NCBI GenBank assembly: GCA_035308365.1
Contig: DATGGU010000010.1
Location: 1-41,305, forward strand
Source of the DNA: PALSA-505 sp035308365
GTDB taxonomy: Bacteria; Actinomycetota; Actinomycetes; Streptosporangiales; Streptosporangiaceae
Reading direction: 5' to 3'
DNA length: 41,305 bases
Shown here: positions 1 through 8,271 of the stretch, in pieces
Numbering within the stretch: the stretch's first letter is position 1
Layout of the letters: the number at the start of each line of letters is the position of its first letter
Made by a program: the position numbers and the translations under genes
Notes under the pieces: model-generated
Database searches by the model: none
What the model saw: the letters and a program-made list of their open reading frames with translations, nothing else
What the model was told of the DNA's origin: nothing

Positions 1-1264
1 CGAAGTAGGCGGTCAGGCCGCGCCAGCCCCAGGCGCCGTAGACCCCGTCCGGGCGGAAGATGTCGGTGATCGCGTAGTGCCCGCGGCGGACGAAGAAGTA
101 GTCCACCAGGTTCAGCGCGGTCCACGGCACCAGCAGGTACAGCATCAGGGTCAGCGAGTTCAGCACCGCGTTGACCGCGGTGCCTGACCCGCTGGTGGAG
201 ATGCTCGCCCCGATGACGTACCAGATGACCGCGAGCACCAGGACAGTCGCGGCCCGCAAGGCCCTGCTGGTGCGGATCTTCTTGAACGAGTCGATGCCGG
301 TCAGCACGGTCAGCATCCCGCCGTAGCCGTTCATCCCCATGGTGGCCAGCAGCGCCGTCGCGGACAGGAACGCGGTGATCGAGCCGAGCGGGGCGGCCAC
401 GTTGTCGCCGACCACCTGCAGCCCGACCAGGCCGTCGCTGATGTTCAGCCGGGTGGCCAGCCAGGCGCCCAGCGCGATCAGCCAGACCGCCGAGCCGGAC
501 GCGCCGAAGAACACCGCGGCGATGATCCCGCGGGGCGAGGTCTTGCGCGGCATGTAACGGGAGTAGTCCGACACGTACGGTGCGTAGGTGATGTTGTAGG
601 CGGCGGCGACCGAGAACTGGGCCATGAACGCCGCGAAGACGAACCCGCCGGGGTGATGGTGGCCGACGGCGCCGGCGTGTCCGGTCAGGATGGCGACCGA
701 GATGATCGCGTAGCACGGGAACGAGATGATCAGCAGGAACCGGAAAACCCGGTGCACCCAGTCGTAGCCGAAGATGGCCAGCGCCGCGGCGAGCACCGCG
801 GTGACGGCCGCCACCAGGTGGGCGTTCCAGCCGAACGCGCCGTGCAGCCCGCTGGCCAGCAGCACCTGGTCGGCCACGTTGAAGGCCATGTAGGTGAACA
901 GCACCGCGAACAGCGCGACCACCACGCCGCGGTAGCCGAGCTGGGCCCGGCTCTGGATCATCTGCGGCAGCCCGAACACCGGGCCCTGGGTGGCATGGAA
1001 GGCCATGAACAGCGTGCCGAAGCCGATGCCCAGCACACCGGCCAGGATGGACCAGCCCAGCGACAGGCCGAGCGAGGGGCCGACGAAGCCGATCGGGATG
1101 GTGAAGTACTGGAAGTTGCCGAGGAACCACAGCATGGTCTGCTGCCAGGTCTTGCCGTGCCGCTCCGGATCCGGGATCCAGTCGATGGAGTGGATCTCGA
1201 TCTGGCCGAGCAGGCCCCGCTCGGCTTCCTCGACGGCGGTGCCCGGCTGGGACTGTGTGGTCAT
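1..1264 (-). CDS. NCS1-family purine/pyrimidine (cytosine/hydantoin-type) permease, C-terminus outside window
   Basis: Integral membrane symporter of the nucleobase:cation symporter-1 family, expected to import a nucleobase, hydantoin or related ring. About 421 residues are visible. The start is ATG at 1264 (MTTQSQPGTAVEEAERGLLG), and no stop is reached before base 1, so the 3' end is missing. The N-terminal part carries the family-typical stretch around WFLGNFQYFTIPIGFVGPSL. About ten hydrophobic segments follow, including the YVSDYSRYMP loop that is typical of NCS1 permeases. It is divergent from the XRE-cupin gene at 1361, with only 96 bp between the starts, so that regulator probably controls it. 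The exact substrate cannot be told from sequence. Confidence 0.88.
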   Translation of the reverse strand, partial: MTTQSQPGTAVEEAERGLLGQIEIHSIDWIPDPERHGKTWQQTMLWFLGNFQYFTIPIGFVGPSLGLSLGWSILAGVLGIGFGTLFMAFHATQGPVFGLPQMIQSRAQLGYRGVVVALFAVLFTYMAFNVADQVLLASGLHGAFGWNAHLVAAVTAVLAAALAIFGYDWVHRVFRFLLIISFPCYAIISVAILTGHAGAVGHHHPGGFVFAAFMAQFSVAAAYNITYAPYVSDYSRYMPRKTSPRGIIAAVFFGASGSAVWLIALGAWLATRLNISDGLVGLQVVGDNVAAPLGSITAFLSATALLATMGMNGYGGMLTVLTGIDSFKKIRTSRALRAATVLVLAVIWYVIGASISTSGSGTAVNAVLNSLTLMLYLLVPWTALNLVDYFFVRRGHYAITDIFRPDGVYGAWGWRGLTAYF

Positions 1265-1360
1265 AGCGCCCGCCTCCCGGCTTCCTGTGACCTGCCTCAC
1301 AAGCTATGATCAACACAGGTTTCTTGTTAGTCAACCCTTGTTTCATAGGAGTTGCCCCAG
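1265..1360. promoter_or_regulatory. Divergent promoter/operator region between permease and XRE-cupin regulator
   Basis: This 96-bp gap must hold the promoters of both divergent genes. It is locally AT-richer than its surroundings and contains TTGTTAGTCAA (TTG-N5-CAA), with a second CTTGTTT copy a few bases on, around 1324-1344. An AGGAG ribosome binding site at 1347-1351 lies 9 nt before the regulator's ATG. The repeats are plausible autoregulatory operator half-sites, but this is inference only. Confidence 0.4.
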
Positions 1361-1942
1361 ATGGCCAGTGGGAACGGCGAGCCGCGCATCGGTGCGCAAC
1401 TGCGGGCCGCCCGCCTTGCCAGCCGCAAGAGCATCGCCGACGTAGCCGAGCAGGCCGGCCTGACCAAGGGATTCGTCTCCAAGCTGGAGCGGGATCTGGC
1501 CAACGTCTCGGTGGCCTCGCTCATCCGGCTGTGCGCCGCCCTGGACGTCTCGCCCGGCTCGCTGTTCCAGGCGTCCAAGGGCGAGGTGATCCGCTGCGGC
1601 GAGTACCCGCCGATCAACTTCGGCGGCACCGGCGTCAGGGAGTACCTGCTCACCCCGTCCGGTGAGAAGCGCGTGCAGGCCATCCTCAGCGACATCGAGC
1701 CCGGTGGCGGCAGCGGCGGCGAGCCCTACAGCCTGCCGGCGGACATCGAGTTCGTCTTCATCCTGGCCGGCCGGCTCGACATCACCGTCGGCGGCGAGCC
1801 GCTCACCCTGGAACAGGGCGACGCGTTCACCTTCCCGGCCAGCGCCCCGCACACCTTCCGGGCCAGCCCGGCGGCCGGCCTGACCCGGGTGCTCTGGGTC
1901 TTCTCCCCCGGCCTGCCCGGCCCCCGGCCGGACGACACGTAG
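1361..1942 (+). CDS. XRE-family transcriptional regulator with C-terminal cupin domain
   Basis: DNA-binding regulator of 193 residues. Residues ~8-65 form an XRE helix-turn-helix (IGAQLRAARLASRKSIADVA, then TKGFVSKLERDLANVSVASL). Residues ~100-180 form a small cupin barrel with the core pattern GRLDITVGGEPLTLEQGDAF, followed by PHTFRA, which would bind a small effector. I chose ATG 1361 over an in-frame TTG at 1352 because the AGGAG at 1347-1351 fits only the ATG. Regulators of this architecture often sit beside catabolic or uptake genes and repress them until substrate appears. The divergent NCS1 permease is the obvious target. Confidence 0.9.
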   Translation: MASGNGEPRIGAQLRAARLASRKSIADVAEQAGLTKGFVSKLERDLANVSVASLIRLCAALDVSPGSLFQASKGEVIRCGEYPPINFGGTGVREYLLTPSGEKRVQAILSDIEPGGGSGGEPYSLPADIEFVFILAGRLDITVGGEPLTLEQGDAFTFPASAPHTFRASPAAGLTRVLWVFSPGLPGPRPDDT

Positions 1943-2121
1943 CGAACATGACCGGTTTGAGCCAATGACGGGAAAAGGCCGCCTACCGGCTCTTGACCCG
2001 TTCGGGGCGGCGCTGTCACAGTCCTCAGGGCACGGTTTGGCAGCAACGCGCGCGCGGCTGCACTCCAGGGCGGCGTCGGCCGGTGGGCGTCCCCGTTCAT
2101 GCCGCCCTGGAGGTGAAGCTG

Positions 2122-4359
2122 GTGTCTCATCGCGGCTTTAGGGTCTGGGCAGCCGCGCCGGCCGCGGCGCTGACGGCCGCCTGGCTGGTGGCGGGCGCGC
2201 CCGCGCCGGCAAGCGCAAGCCAGGCAGATACGGCCCGGGCGGCCTGGCCGGCCGGCGGGTCGCCGTCGCACCGGGTCATGCTGGTCACCGGTGACGTCGT
2301 CACGCTGACGACGCTGCCAGGCGGACGGCAGTCGGCGGCAGTGCTGAAGGCGGGCAACAAGGGCCCTGGCAGCCAGTTCCAGATGTTCAGCAAGGGCCAC
2401 GACCTCTACGTGGTGCCGGAGTCGGCCGTGCCCTACCTGGGCTCGACGCTGAGCCCCGGCCTGTTCGACGTGACCCAGCTCGCCCGCGACGGCGGCGCCG
2501 CGACGTCGCTGACCGTGCGGCTGACGCTGCACGGGACCAGCAGCCGGGCCGCCATCCCCGGCATCACCGTGACGCACCGGTCCGGCCGGTCCGCGGCCGG
2601 CCGGCTGACCGGGGCGTCGGCCCGCGCGTTCGGCGCGGCGCTGGCCAGGCAGGCGCAGCGTGACCATGCTTCGCCCACCCACACCACCGGCCTGTTCGCC
2701 GGTGTGGCGAACATCGCTCCGGCGCAGGCCGCGGCGGCGCCCAGGGTGCGGCCCCGGTTCCAGATGTACACGCTGACGCTGAACGGCATCGACTCATCCG
2801 GCCACAAGGACACCGGCGACCAGGTGCTGGTCTACAACACGGACAACCTGCTGAAGTACGCCGGCCAGGCGTTCTTCCAGAACGGCCGGGCCAAGATCAG
2901 CGTGCCGGCCGGCGACTACACGGCGGTCAGCTTCTTCTACAACTTCAGCACCGGTGCCGTCTCCGAGGCGATGGTGCCGCAGTTCAAGGTCAGTGGCGAC
3001 AGCTCCGTCACGGTGGACGCCCGCACCGCCACCGCACCGGTCTCGGTCAGCACGCCACAGCCCGCCACCCCGGCGATCACCGAGGTGGCCGTCGGCCGCG
3101 CCGACCGGCTCGGCCAGACCGCGTCCTTCTCCTTCCTTGGCAACGCGCAGACAACCTTCAGCGTCGAGCCGACCACGTCCAGGATCACCGTGGGACAGCT
3201 CTACTACTACGTGTACTCGCGCCAGTTCTCCCCGTCCGGGGCGGCATCGCCCTACAGCTACGACCTGGAATTCCCGAGCGACGGCGCGATCCCGGCGAAT
3301 GAGCACTACGCCGCCCAGGCCAGCAACCTGGCGACCGTGCAGTCGTCCTACCCGGCCGAGCACGCCAGCACGACGGCGCTGGAGACGCGCTTCGGCGCGC
3401 TGCCCTGGCAGTCCTTCCTGTTCGCCGCCGACGTGAACATCACCACGCCGATGCAGCGCACCGAGTACTACACGGCGAACCCGTCGCTGGCCTGGGAAGG
3501 CGTGTATTACGCGGTGTTCTCCACGTCGCCGTTCGAGTTCCTGAGCGAGTTCGACAGCTCGTGGACCAGCTACCAGCCCGGCGACAGCACGTCGGTCACC
3601 TGGGGTGGCCAGCCCGAACACCCGAGGCTGCTGGAAGAACCCCTGTTCGTCAACGCGGTGTACTGCCCCGCGTGCATCTCCGGGGACACGCTGAACCTGC
3701 TCGCGTTCCCGTTCGCCGACAACGCGGCCAGCCACCGCAGCTTCCCCGACGGCACCGTGCCGGGCCTCAAGGAGACGTCGGACTTCGACGTGGTGGCAGA
3801 CGGACTGGAGGTGTCGCACGGCACCGGCCTGCTGCAGAAGAAGGTCAAGCTGCCCACCGGCAGCCACGTCCTGCGGATCGACTACAACACAACCCGTTCG
3901 GGGTCCGGCTTCACCCTGTCCACCAGTGCGGCGACCACCTGGACGGTCCGGGCCGGCGCACCCGACGGTGCCCTGCCGGGCGGCTGGTTCTGCGACTTCA
4001 GCAACCACACCAAGTGCGGCGTGCTGCCGCTGATGACCGCCGACTACAACCTGCCGGTGAACATGCTCGGCCAGCTCGCACCCGGCCCCGTCTCGGCCGG
4101 GATCGACGTCAGCCACCTGGCCGGGGCCACCAACGTCGCGGTGACCAGGCTGACCGTGCAGGTGTCCTTCAATGGCGGCAGCTCGTGGCAGAAGGCGGCC
4201 CTCACGCCGGCCGGATCCGGCCAGTACACCGCCTCGTTCACCGTGCCGGCCACGGCCAGGACCGACGGCTTCGGCGCGATCAAGCTCAGCGCGGCCGACG
4301 CCTACGGCGGCACGCTCACCCAGACCATCTCGCACGCGTTCGCCGTCGCGGCGTCGTGA
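2122..4359 (+). CDS. Large secreted protein resembling subtilisin-family pro- and accessory domains, no catalytic domain
   Basis: Secreted protein of about 745 residues. I chose GTG 2122 because GGAGG at 2109-2113 sits 8 nt upstream and the product then begins with a clean signal peptide (VSHRGFRVWAAAP..., cut near APASASQ). Residues ~45-110 (HRVMLVTGDVVTL...; then VVPESAVPYLGSTLSPGLFD) match the propeptide region of large actinomycete S8 peptidases. The remainder resembles their C-terminal beta-rich accessory domains, including a CGVLPLMTADYNLPVN stretch near the end. The S8 catalytic blocks (Asp-Thr/Ser-Gly, His-Gly-Thr, Gly-Thr-Ser) are absent, so it should not be a protease itself. It lies 23 nt upstream of the S53 peptidase gene, probably in the same transcript. 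Its role is unknown; inhibitor, chaperone or surface/matrix protein are all possible. Confidence 0.75.
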   Translation: MSHRGFRVWAAAPAAALTAAWLVAGAPAPASASQADTARAAWPAGGSPSHRVMLVTGDVVTLTTLPGGRQSAAVLKAGNKGPGSQFQMFSKGHDLYVVPESAVPYLGSTLSPGLFDVTQLARDGGAATSLTVRLTLHGTSSRAAIPGITVTHRSGRSAAGRLTGASARAFGAALARQAQRDHASPTHTTGLFAGVANIAPAQAAAAPRVRPRFQMYTLTLNGIDSSGHKDTGDQVLVYNTDNLLKYAGQAFFQNGRAKISVPAGDYTAVSFFYNFSTGAVSEAMVPQFKVSGDSSVTVDARTATAPVSVSTPQPATPAITEVAVGRADRLGQTASFSFLGNAQTTFSVEPTTSRITVGQLYYYVYSRQFSPSGAASPYSYDLEFPSDGAIPANEHYAAQASNLATVQSSYPAEHASTTALETRFGALPWQSFLFAADVNITTPMQRTEYYTANPSLAWEGVYYAVFSTSPFEFLSEFDSSWTSYQPGDSTSVTWGGQPEHPRLLEEPLFVNAVYCPACISGDTLNLLAFPFADNAASHRSFPDGTVPGLKETSDFDVVADGLEVSHGTGLLQKKVKLPTGSHVLRIDYNTTRSGSGFTLSTSAATTWTVRAGAPDGALPGGWFCDFSNHTKCGVLPLMTADYNLPVNMLGQLAPGPVSAGIDVSHLAGATNVAVTRLTVQVSFNGGSSWQKAALTPAGSGQYTASFTVPATARTDGFGAIKLSAADAYGGTLTQTISHAFAVAAS

Positions 4360-4382
4360 CCGGCTTCGGACAGGAGGATCAC

Positions 4383-5606
4383 GTGATCAGCATGACTTCA
4401 CGCCGGGCCACCGCCGCGCTCACCGGTGCCGTGACGGCCGCCGTCCTGGCGCTGACCGGCGCCGGGACCGCCCAGGCCGCCACCCCGGCCGCCCCGATGG
4501 CCCGGGCCGCCTGCGCCGCGGTGGTCGCCGGGCAGGCGCGCTGCTTCGCCCTCATCCGCACCGACACCGCGACGCGGACGGCCGCGGCCCTGGCCGACGA
4601 CGCGAACAAGCCGCCGCCGGGCTTCGGCTCGGCCGCCCTGGAAGCCGCCTACCGCCTGCCCATCGCCGACGGCGCGGGCCAGACGGTCGCCGTCGTGGAC
4701 GCCTACGACGACCCGACGGCCGCCACCGACCTGGCCACCTACCGGGCCAAGGAAGGACTGCCCGGCTGCACCACCGCCAACGGCTGCTTCACCAAGGTGA
4801 ACCAGGAGGGCCAGCAGGGCGGCTACCCCCAGGCCGACGGCGGCTGGGCGGTGGAGATCTCTCTCGACCTGGACATGGTGTCCTCGGCCTGCCCGCGGTG
4901 CCACATCCTGCTGGTCGAGGGCAATTCCTCGCTGGTCTCCGACCTGGCCGCCGCCGAGGTGACCGCGGCCAAGCTGGGCGCCGTCGCGATCAGCAACAGC
5001 TACGGCCTGAGCGAGTTCGGCGGGATGCAGGCCTTCTACGCCGACTACCACCCGGCAGGCGCGGCGGTCGTCGCCTCCTCCGGTGACGGTGGCTTCGGCG
5101 CCACCCAGTTCCCCGCCGTCGCCCCCGGCGTCACCGCGGCCGGTGGCACCAGCCTGTACAAGTCCACCATCGCCTCACGAGGCTGGGTCGAGCACGCCTG
5201 GAGCGGCGCGGGCAGCGGCTGCTCCGCCTACGTGAAGAAGCCCACCTACCAGGACAAGGTCTCCCCGCACTGCACCATGCGGGTGACCTCCGACGTATCC
5301 TCGGTGGCCGACCCCAACACCGGCGTGGCCATTTACGACAAGACCCCCAACCCGTTCGGCGTCAAGCCGGGCTGGCTCGAAGTCGGCGGCACCAGCGCGG
5401 CCTCGCCGTTCATCGCCGCCGTCATCGCCCTGGCCGGCAACGGTGCCACCTTCCACACCAGCCGCCTCTACTCCCACGGCGCGGACCTGAACGACGTCAC
5501 GGCCGGCTCCAACGGCTTCTGCGGCGGCGACTACCTGTGCACCGCCAAGAAGGGCTACGACGGCCCCACCGGCATGGGCACCCCCAACGGCACCGGCGCT
5601 TTCTAG
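4383..5606 (+). CDS. Secreted sedolisin-type (S53) serine-carboxyl peptidase
   Basis: Extracellular endopeptidase of 407 residues. GTG 4383 is preceded by a strong AGGAGG (4372-4377). A signal peptide ends near GAGTAQA. The sedolisin catalytic set is visible: Glu158 and Asp162 in WAVEISLDLD, Asp235 in ASSGDGG, and nucleophile Ser338 in GGTSAASP. The C-terminal DVTAGSNG...YDGPTGMGTPNG matches the family's calcium-binding end. The protein is short. Only ~45 residues lie between the signal peptide and the catalytic fold, whereas many S53 enzymes have a pro-domain of well over 100 residues. It follows the non-catalytic S8-like secreted protein and probably shares its transcript. Sedolisins typically act at acidic pH. 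Confidence 0.9.
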   Translation: MISMTSRRATAALTGAVTAAVLALTGAGTAQAATPAAPMARAACAAVVAGQARCFALIRTDTATRTAAALADDANKPPPGFGSAALEAAYRLPIADGAGQTVAVVDAYDDPTAATDLATYRAKEGLPGCTTANGCFTKVNQEGQQGGYPQADGGWAVEISLDLDMVSSACPRCHILLVEGNSSLVSDLAAAEVTAAKLGAVAISNSYGLSEFGGMQAFYADYHPAGAAVVASSGDGGFGATQFPAVAPGVTAAGGTSLYKSTIASRGWVEHAWSGAGSGCSAYVKKPTYQDKVSPHCTMRVTSDVSSVADPNTGVAIYDKTPNPFGVKPGWLEVGGTSAASPFIAAVIALAGNGATFHTSRLYSHGADLNDVTAGSNGFCGGDYLCTAKKGYDGPTGMGTPNGTGAF

Positions 5607-5894
5607 CCGGTCAGCACGCCGTCGCTGTCTTCCTTCCGGCTGGTGTCCGGCCGGAAGGAAGACAGCCAGTTGCGCACCGGCCAGGTCGCCGGGCGCCGCC
5701 CCGCGGGCGAAGCCGATCCAGGTCTCGGCGGGCAGCAGTCCCAGCGCCCGGGTGGTCCCGGCCTGTTCGAGCAGCCGCCCCGCGGCCGGCTCGATCGCAT
5801 CCCCGTAGGCTGCCAGGGCGATCCGCAGCATCGCGCAGTCCTGGCCGAGTTGCGGCCACACCTCATCCAGCGTCAGGTCCAGGGGCGCAGTCAT
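5603..5894 (-). pseudogene. Small hypothetical gene, apparently frameshifted
   Basis: From ATG 5894 the leftward frame reads like a real protein (MTAPLDLTLDEVWPQLGQDC..., then AETWIGFARGAAPGDLAGAQ) with GC-rich third positions down to about base 5680. From there that frame loses coding character and runs on through the S53 gene. A neighbouring frame reads RNWLSSFRPDTSRKEDSDG, has proper codon bias and stops at 5603. Its stop codon sits in the same CTAG as the S53 stop, a compact convergent end. The simplest reading is one ~97-residue gene broken by a single-base indel, or a sequencing error. I do not recognise the family. Start support is weak because there is no strong ribosome binding site. 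Confidence 0.55.
5624..5666. terminator. 17-bp perfect hairpin between convergent genes, probable bidirectional terminator
   Basis: Left arm 5624-5640 and right arm 5650-5666 are perfect reverse complements (17 bp, GCTGTCTTCC... with GGAAGACAGC) around a 9-nt loop. It starts 18 nt after the S53 stop codon. No U-tract follows, which is usual in actinomycetes. It also lies inside the 3' end of the opposing small gene, so it could end transcription from either side. Confidence 0.75.
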
Positions 5895-5963
5895 AGGCTC
5901 ACTAGGTTAGGGAAGCCCGCGGCCGTCCGGGACCAACCACGCGGGAGAGCACGAGGTCCGCCA

Positions 5964-6632
5964 GTGGGTGATCAGCGGGTGGTGGCGTTCGGGTTCGAGC
6001 GGGTCAGCGTCGTGCGGGCCGGCCGCCGGGTTCTCGACGAGATCACCGGCTGGATTCCGGCGGCGGGTATCACGGTGGTGGCCGGGCCGTCGGGGGCCGG
6101 CAAGACCACCCTGCTCCGCCTGTGCAACCGGCTGGAGATTCCCGACGCCGGCACGGTCAGCTACCGCGGCCAGCCGCTGGATGAGCTGGACCCGCTGGCC
6201 CTGCGGCGCCGGGTGGGCATGGTGTTCCAGCGGCCCACCCCGTTCCCCGGCAGCGTGGCCGACAATCTCGCCGTGGCCCACCCGGAGGCCGGCGCCGGGG
6301 AGATGGACGCCGCACTGAAGCGGGTGGCCCTGGACCCCGGTCTGCTCGGCCAGGAGGCGCGCACCTTGTCCGGCGGGGAGCTGCAGCGGATGTGCCTGGC
6401 GCGTACCCTGGTGACCCAGCCGGAGACCCTGCTGCTGGACGAGCCCACCTCCGCCCTGGATGAGCAGCCCAAACGGGCCTTCGAGCAGACTGCTCGCGAG
6501 CTGGCGGCCCGCGGCATCACCATCATCTGGGTCACCCACGACGCCGCCCAGGCAGACCGGATCGCCGACCGGATCTACCACCTGCGTGACGGCCACCTGA
6601 CCGGCGCCCCCAAGGAGGAGGCGAGGCCATGA
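5964..6632 (+). CDS. ABC transporter ATP-binding protein, FetA/YbbL type
   Basis: Cytoplasmic ATPase of 222 residues that powers the permease encoded next. It has a Walker A (GPSGAGKTT), Q-loop (MVFQRPTPFPGS), ABC signature (LSGGELQRM), Walker B (LLLDEPTSALDE) and H-loop (IIWVTHD). I chose GTG 5964 because GAGG at 5953-5956 is 7 nt upstream; the frame stays open further upstream but without a start signal. Its stop overlaps the permease start by four bases (ATGA, 6629-6632), indicating translational coupling. Homologous FetAB systems export iron or protect against peroxide stress in enterobacteria. The metal specificity here is inferred. Confidence 0.88.
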   Translation: MGDQRVVAFGFERVSVVRAGRRVLDEITGWIPAAGITVVAGPSGAGKTTLLRLCNRLEIPDAGTVSYRGQPLDELDPLALRRRVGMVFQRPTPFPGSVADNLAVAHPEAGAGEMDAALKRVALDPGLLGQEARTLSGGELQRMCLARTLVTQPETLLLDEPTSALDEQPKRAFEQTARELAARGITIIWVTHDAAQADRIADRIYHLRDGHLTGAPKEEARP

Positions 6633-7411
6633 ACGACACTGTCAGCTGGCTGGGCCTGGCTCTGTCGTTGCTGCTGGTCGCGGTCGCGGCCGGGATCTCC
6701 TGGTGGCAGCGGCTGGGCCTGCAGCGGCAGATCCTGATCGCCGCCGCCCGCGCGCTGGCCCAGTTGCTGCTGGTCGGCGCCGCCCTCACCCTGGTCATCA
6801 GCCCCGGCCGGGCGATCTGGTGGTCCTGGCTGTGGGTCGCCGCGATGCTCGGCTACGCCGCGACGGTCGCGCGGCGCCGCGCCCCCGAGGTGCCGCACCT
6901 GCTGGGCCTTGCCCTCGCATCGTTCGCGGCGGCGGCGGTCGTCACCCTGGGCGTGCTGTTCGGCCTGCACGTCTTTCCGCTCACCGGCCGGACCCTGGTC
7001 CCCATCGCCGGCATGATGGTAGGAAACTCGATGACCGCGACCGTCCTGGCCGGGCGGCGGCTGACCGACGAGCTGCGCGACAAACGCGACGAGGTCGAAG
7101 CCCGCCTGGCGCTGGGCCAGCCTTCCCGCCAGGCCGCCACCCCCTACGTGCGCGCGGCCCTGCACGCGGCGCTCACCCCGCAGATCGAGACGACCAAGGC
7201 CACCGGCCTGGTGTTCCTGCCCGGGGCGATGACCGGCCTCATCCTGGCCGGTGCCGCCCCCCTGCAGGCCGTCCTCGTCCAGGCGGTCGTCATGTTCCTG
7301 GTGCTCGCCGCCACCGCCACCACCACGGCAGTGATCGCCCTGGGCCTGGTCCGGCGGCTGTTCACCGCCGACCACCGGCTGGTGTACCTGCCAGCCCCGG
7401 CCGGCCGGTGA
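6629..7411 (+). CDS. FetB/YbbM-family ABC transporter permease (UPF0014)
   Basis: Membrane permease of 260 residues with about seven hydrophobic segments. It carries the family hallmarks GMMVGNSMTATVLAGRRL in the centre and ALTPQIETTKATGLVFLPGA followed by MTGLILAG, both characteristic of UPF0014/FetB proteins. It is translationally coupled to the ATPase through the ATGA overlap at 6629 and forms a two-gene exporter with it. It ends 3 bp before the convergent lipoprotein gene at 7415. The likely substrate, by family, is a metal ion such as iron, though distant members may carry other cargo. Confidence 0.9.
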   Translation: MNDTVSWLGLALSLLLVAVAAGISWWQRLGLQRQILIAAARALAQLLLVGAALTLVISPGRAIWWSWLWVAAMLGYAATVARRRAPEVPHLLGLALASFAAAAVVTLGVLFGLHVFPLTGRTLVPIAGMMVGNSMTATVLAGRRLTDELRDKRDEVEARLALGQPSRQAATPYVRAALHAALTPQIETTKATGLVFLPGAMTGLILAGAAPLQAVLVQAVVMFLVLAATATTTAVIALGLVRRLFTADHRLVYLPAPAGR

Positions 7412-7414
7412 GGG

Positions 7415-8263
7415 TCAGTGACTGCCGCCGAGAGCGCTCAGTGGCAGGTGCGAGACCTGGCTGGCCGGGGGGACCGCGACGGTCAGTGGCACGTTGATCG
7501 CGGTGATGTTCATGGTGATGGTGATGGTCACGGACGAAACGTGCTCAGTGGTGATCACCCGGCGGAGCTGATGCCGGGCGTCGATCCAGACGGACTCGTC
7601 GATCAGGCCGTGGATCGAGGCGCCGATGGCCTTGATCTCGCTGGGCTTCAGGCCCTTGAGGGCATTCGAGGCCGGGTAGGAGCCCTGGTACTCGGTGGTG
7701 CTGACCCCGTCGACCATCTGGGTGCCGACGGCGTGGAAGTCGTGGGAGCTGAACAGCAGCTCGATGTCCTGGAGCGGGTTGGGGTTGGACATGCCCGGCT
7801 GGCTCGCGCTCGCCGCACCGGCCGGGGAGGGCACCGCCGCCCAGGGCTTGCCGGTGGCGACGGCCAGCGACGCCGTCTTGATGTACAGGGTGTTCCCGGC
7901 CGTGATCTCGTCAAGGGTGACCGTCCGGCTGGACGCCTTGATCTGCACGGCGCTGCTGATCACCGTGCTGGGCTTGAACTGCATCCGCATGGTGCCGGTG
8001 CTGGTGCTGGTGGACGATCCGGAGACCTGCACGCTGATGTCGCCCAGTGCCGAGGTGTCCTTCTTCCCCTGCTCCAGGGCCAGGTACAGGGCCTGCCGTA
8101 CCGGCAGCTTACTAACCGTCCCGGGGCTGCCCGGCGGGTGACCCGACGGCGTGGCCGGGCTGGAGGAGCAGCCCGCGGTGGCCAGGGCGGCCACGGCGCA
8201 GCAGGCCGCGGCGGCCAGGCGTACCCGGGATCCGGCGCGGAAATGGGCGGATGCGAAAGGCAT
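7415..8263 (-). CDS. LppX/LprG-like lipoprotein
   Basis: Exported lipoprotein of 282 residues. The signal peptide ends in LATAGC, putting the acylated Cys at position 32. A Ser/Thr/Pro-rich linker follows, then a domain resembling the LppX/LprAFG lipid-binding fold (QALYLALEQGKKDTSALGDI, repeated beta strands such as TMRMQFKPS and TLYIKTASLAV, then a late VWIDARHQLRRV strand). Start ATG 8263 has AGGA 6 nt upstream. It lies 8 nt downstream of the sulfotransferase gene and is probably the last gene of the leftward RiPP operon. A role in envelope protection or in carrying a hydrophobic product is possible but unproven. Confidence 0.75.
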   Translation of the reverse strand: MPFASAHFRAGSRVRLAAAACCAVAALATAGCSSSPATPSGHPPGSPGTVSKLPVRQALYLALEQGKKDTSALGDISVQVSGSSTSTSTGTMRMQFKPSTVISSAVQIKASSRTVTLDEITAGNTLYIKTASLAVATGKPWAAVPSPAGAASASQPGMSNPNPLQDIELLFSSHDFHAVGTQMVDGVSTTEYQGSYPASNALKGLKPSEIKAIGASIHGLIDESVWIDARHQLRRVITTEHVSSVTITITMNITAINVPLTVAVPPASQVSHLPLSALGGSH

Positions 8264-8271
8264 GACGTGTC

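Noticed and set aside
1993..2022. TTGACC at 1993 as a -35 box for the secreted-protein gene.
   Set aside because: No acceptable -10 hexamer lies 16-18 bp downstream, so I did not call a promoter.
5624..5666. The 17-bp inverted repeat as the end of an insertion element.
   Set aside because: It has a 9-nt loop and no transposase nearby; a terminator between convergent genes explains it.
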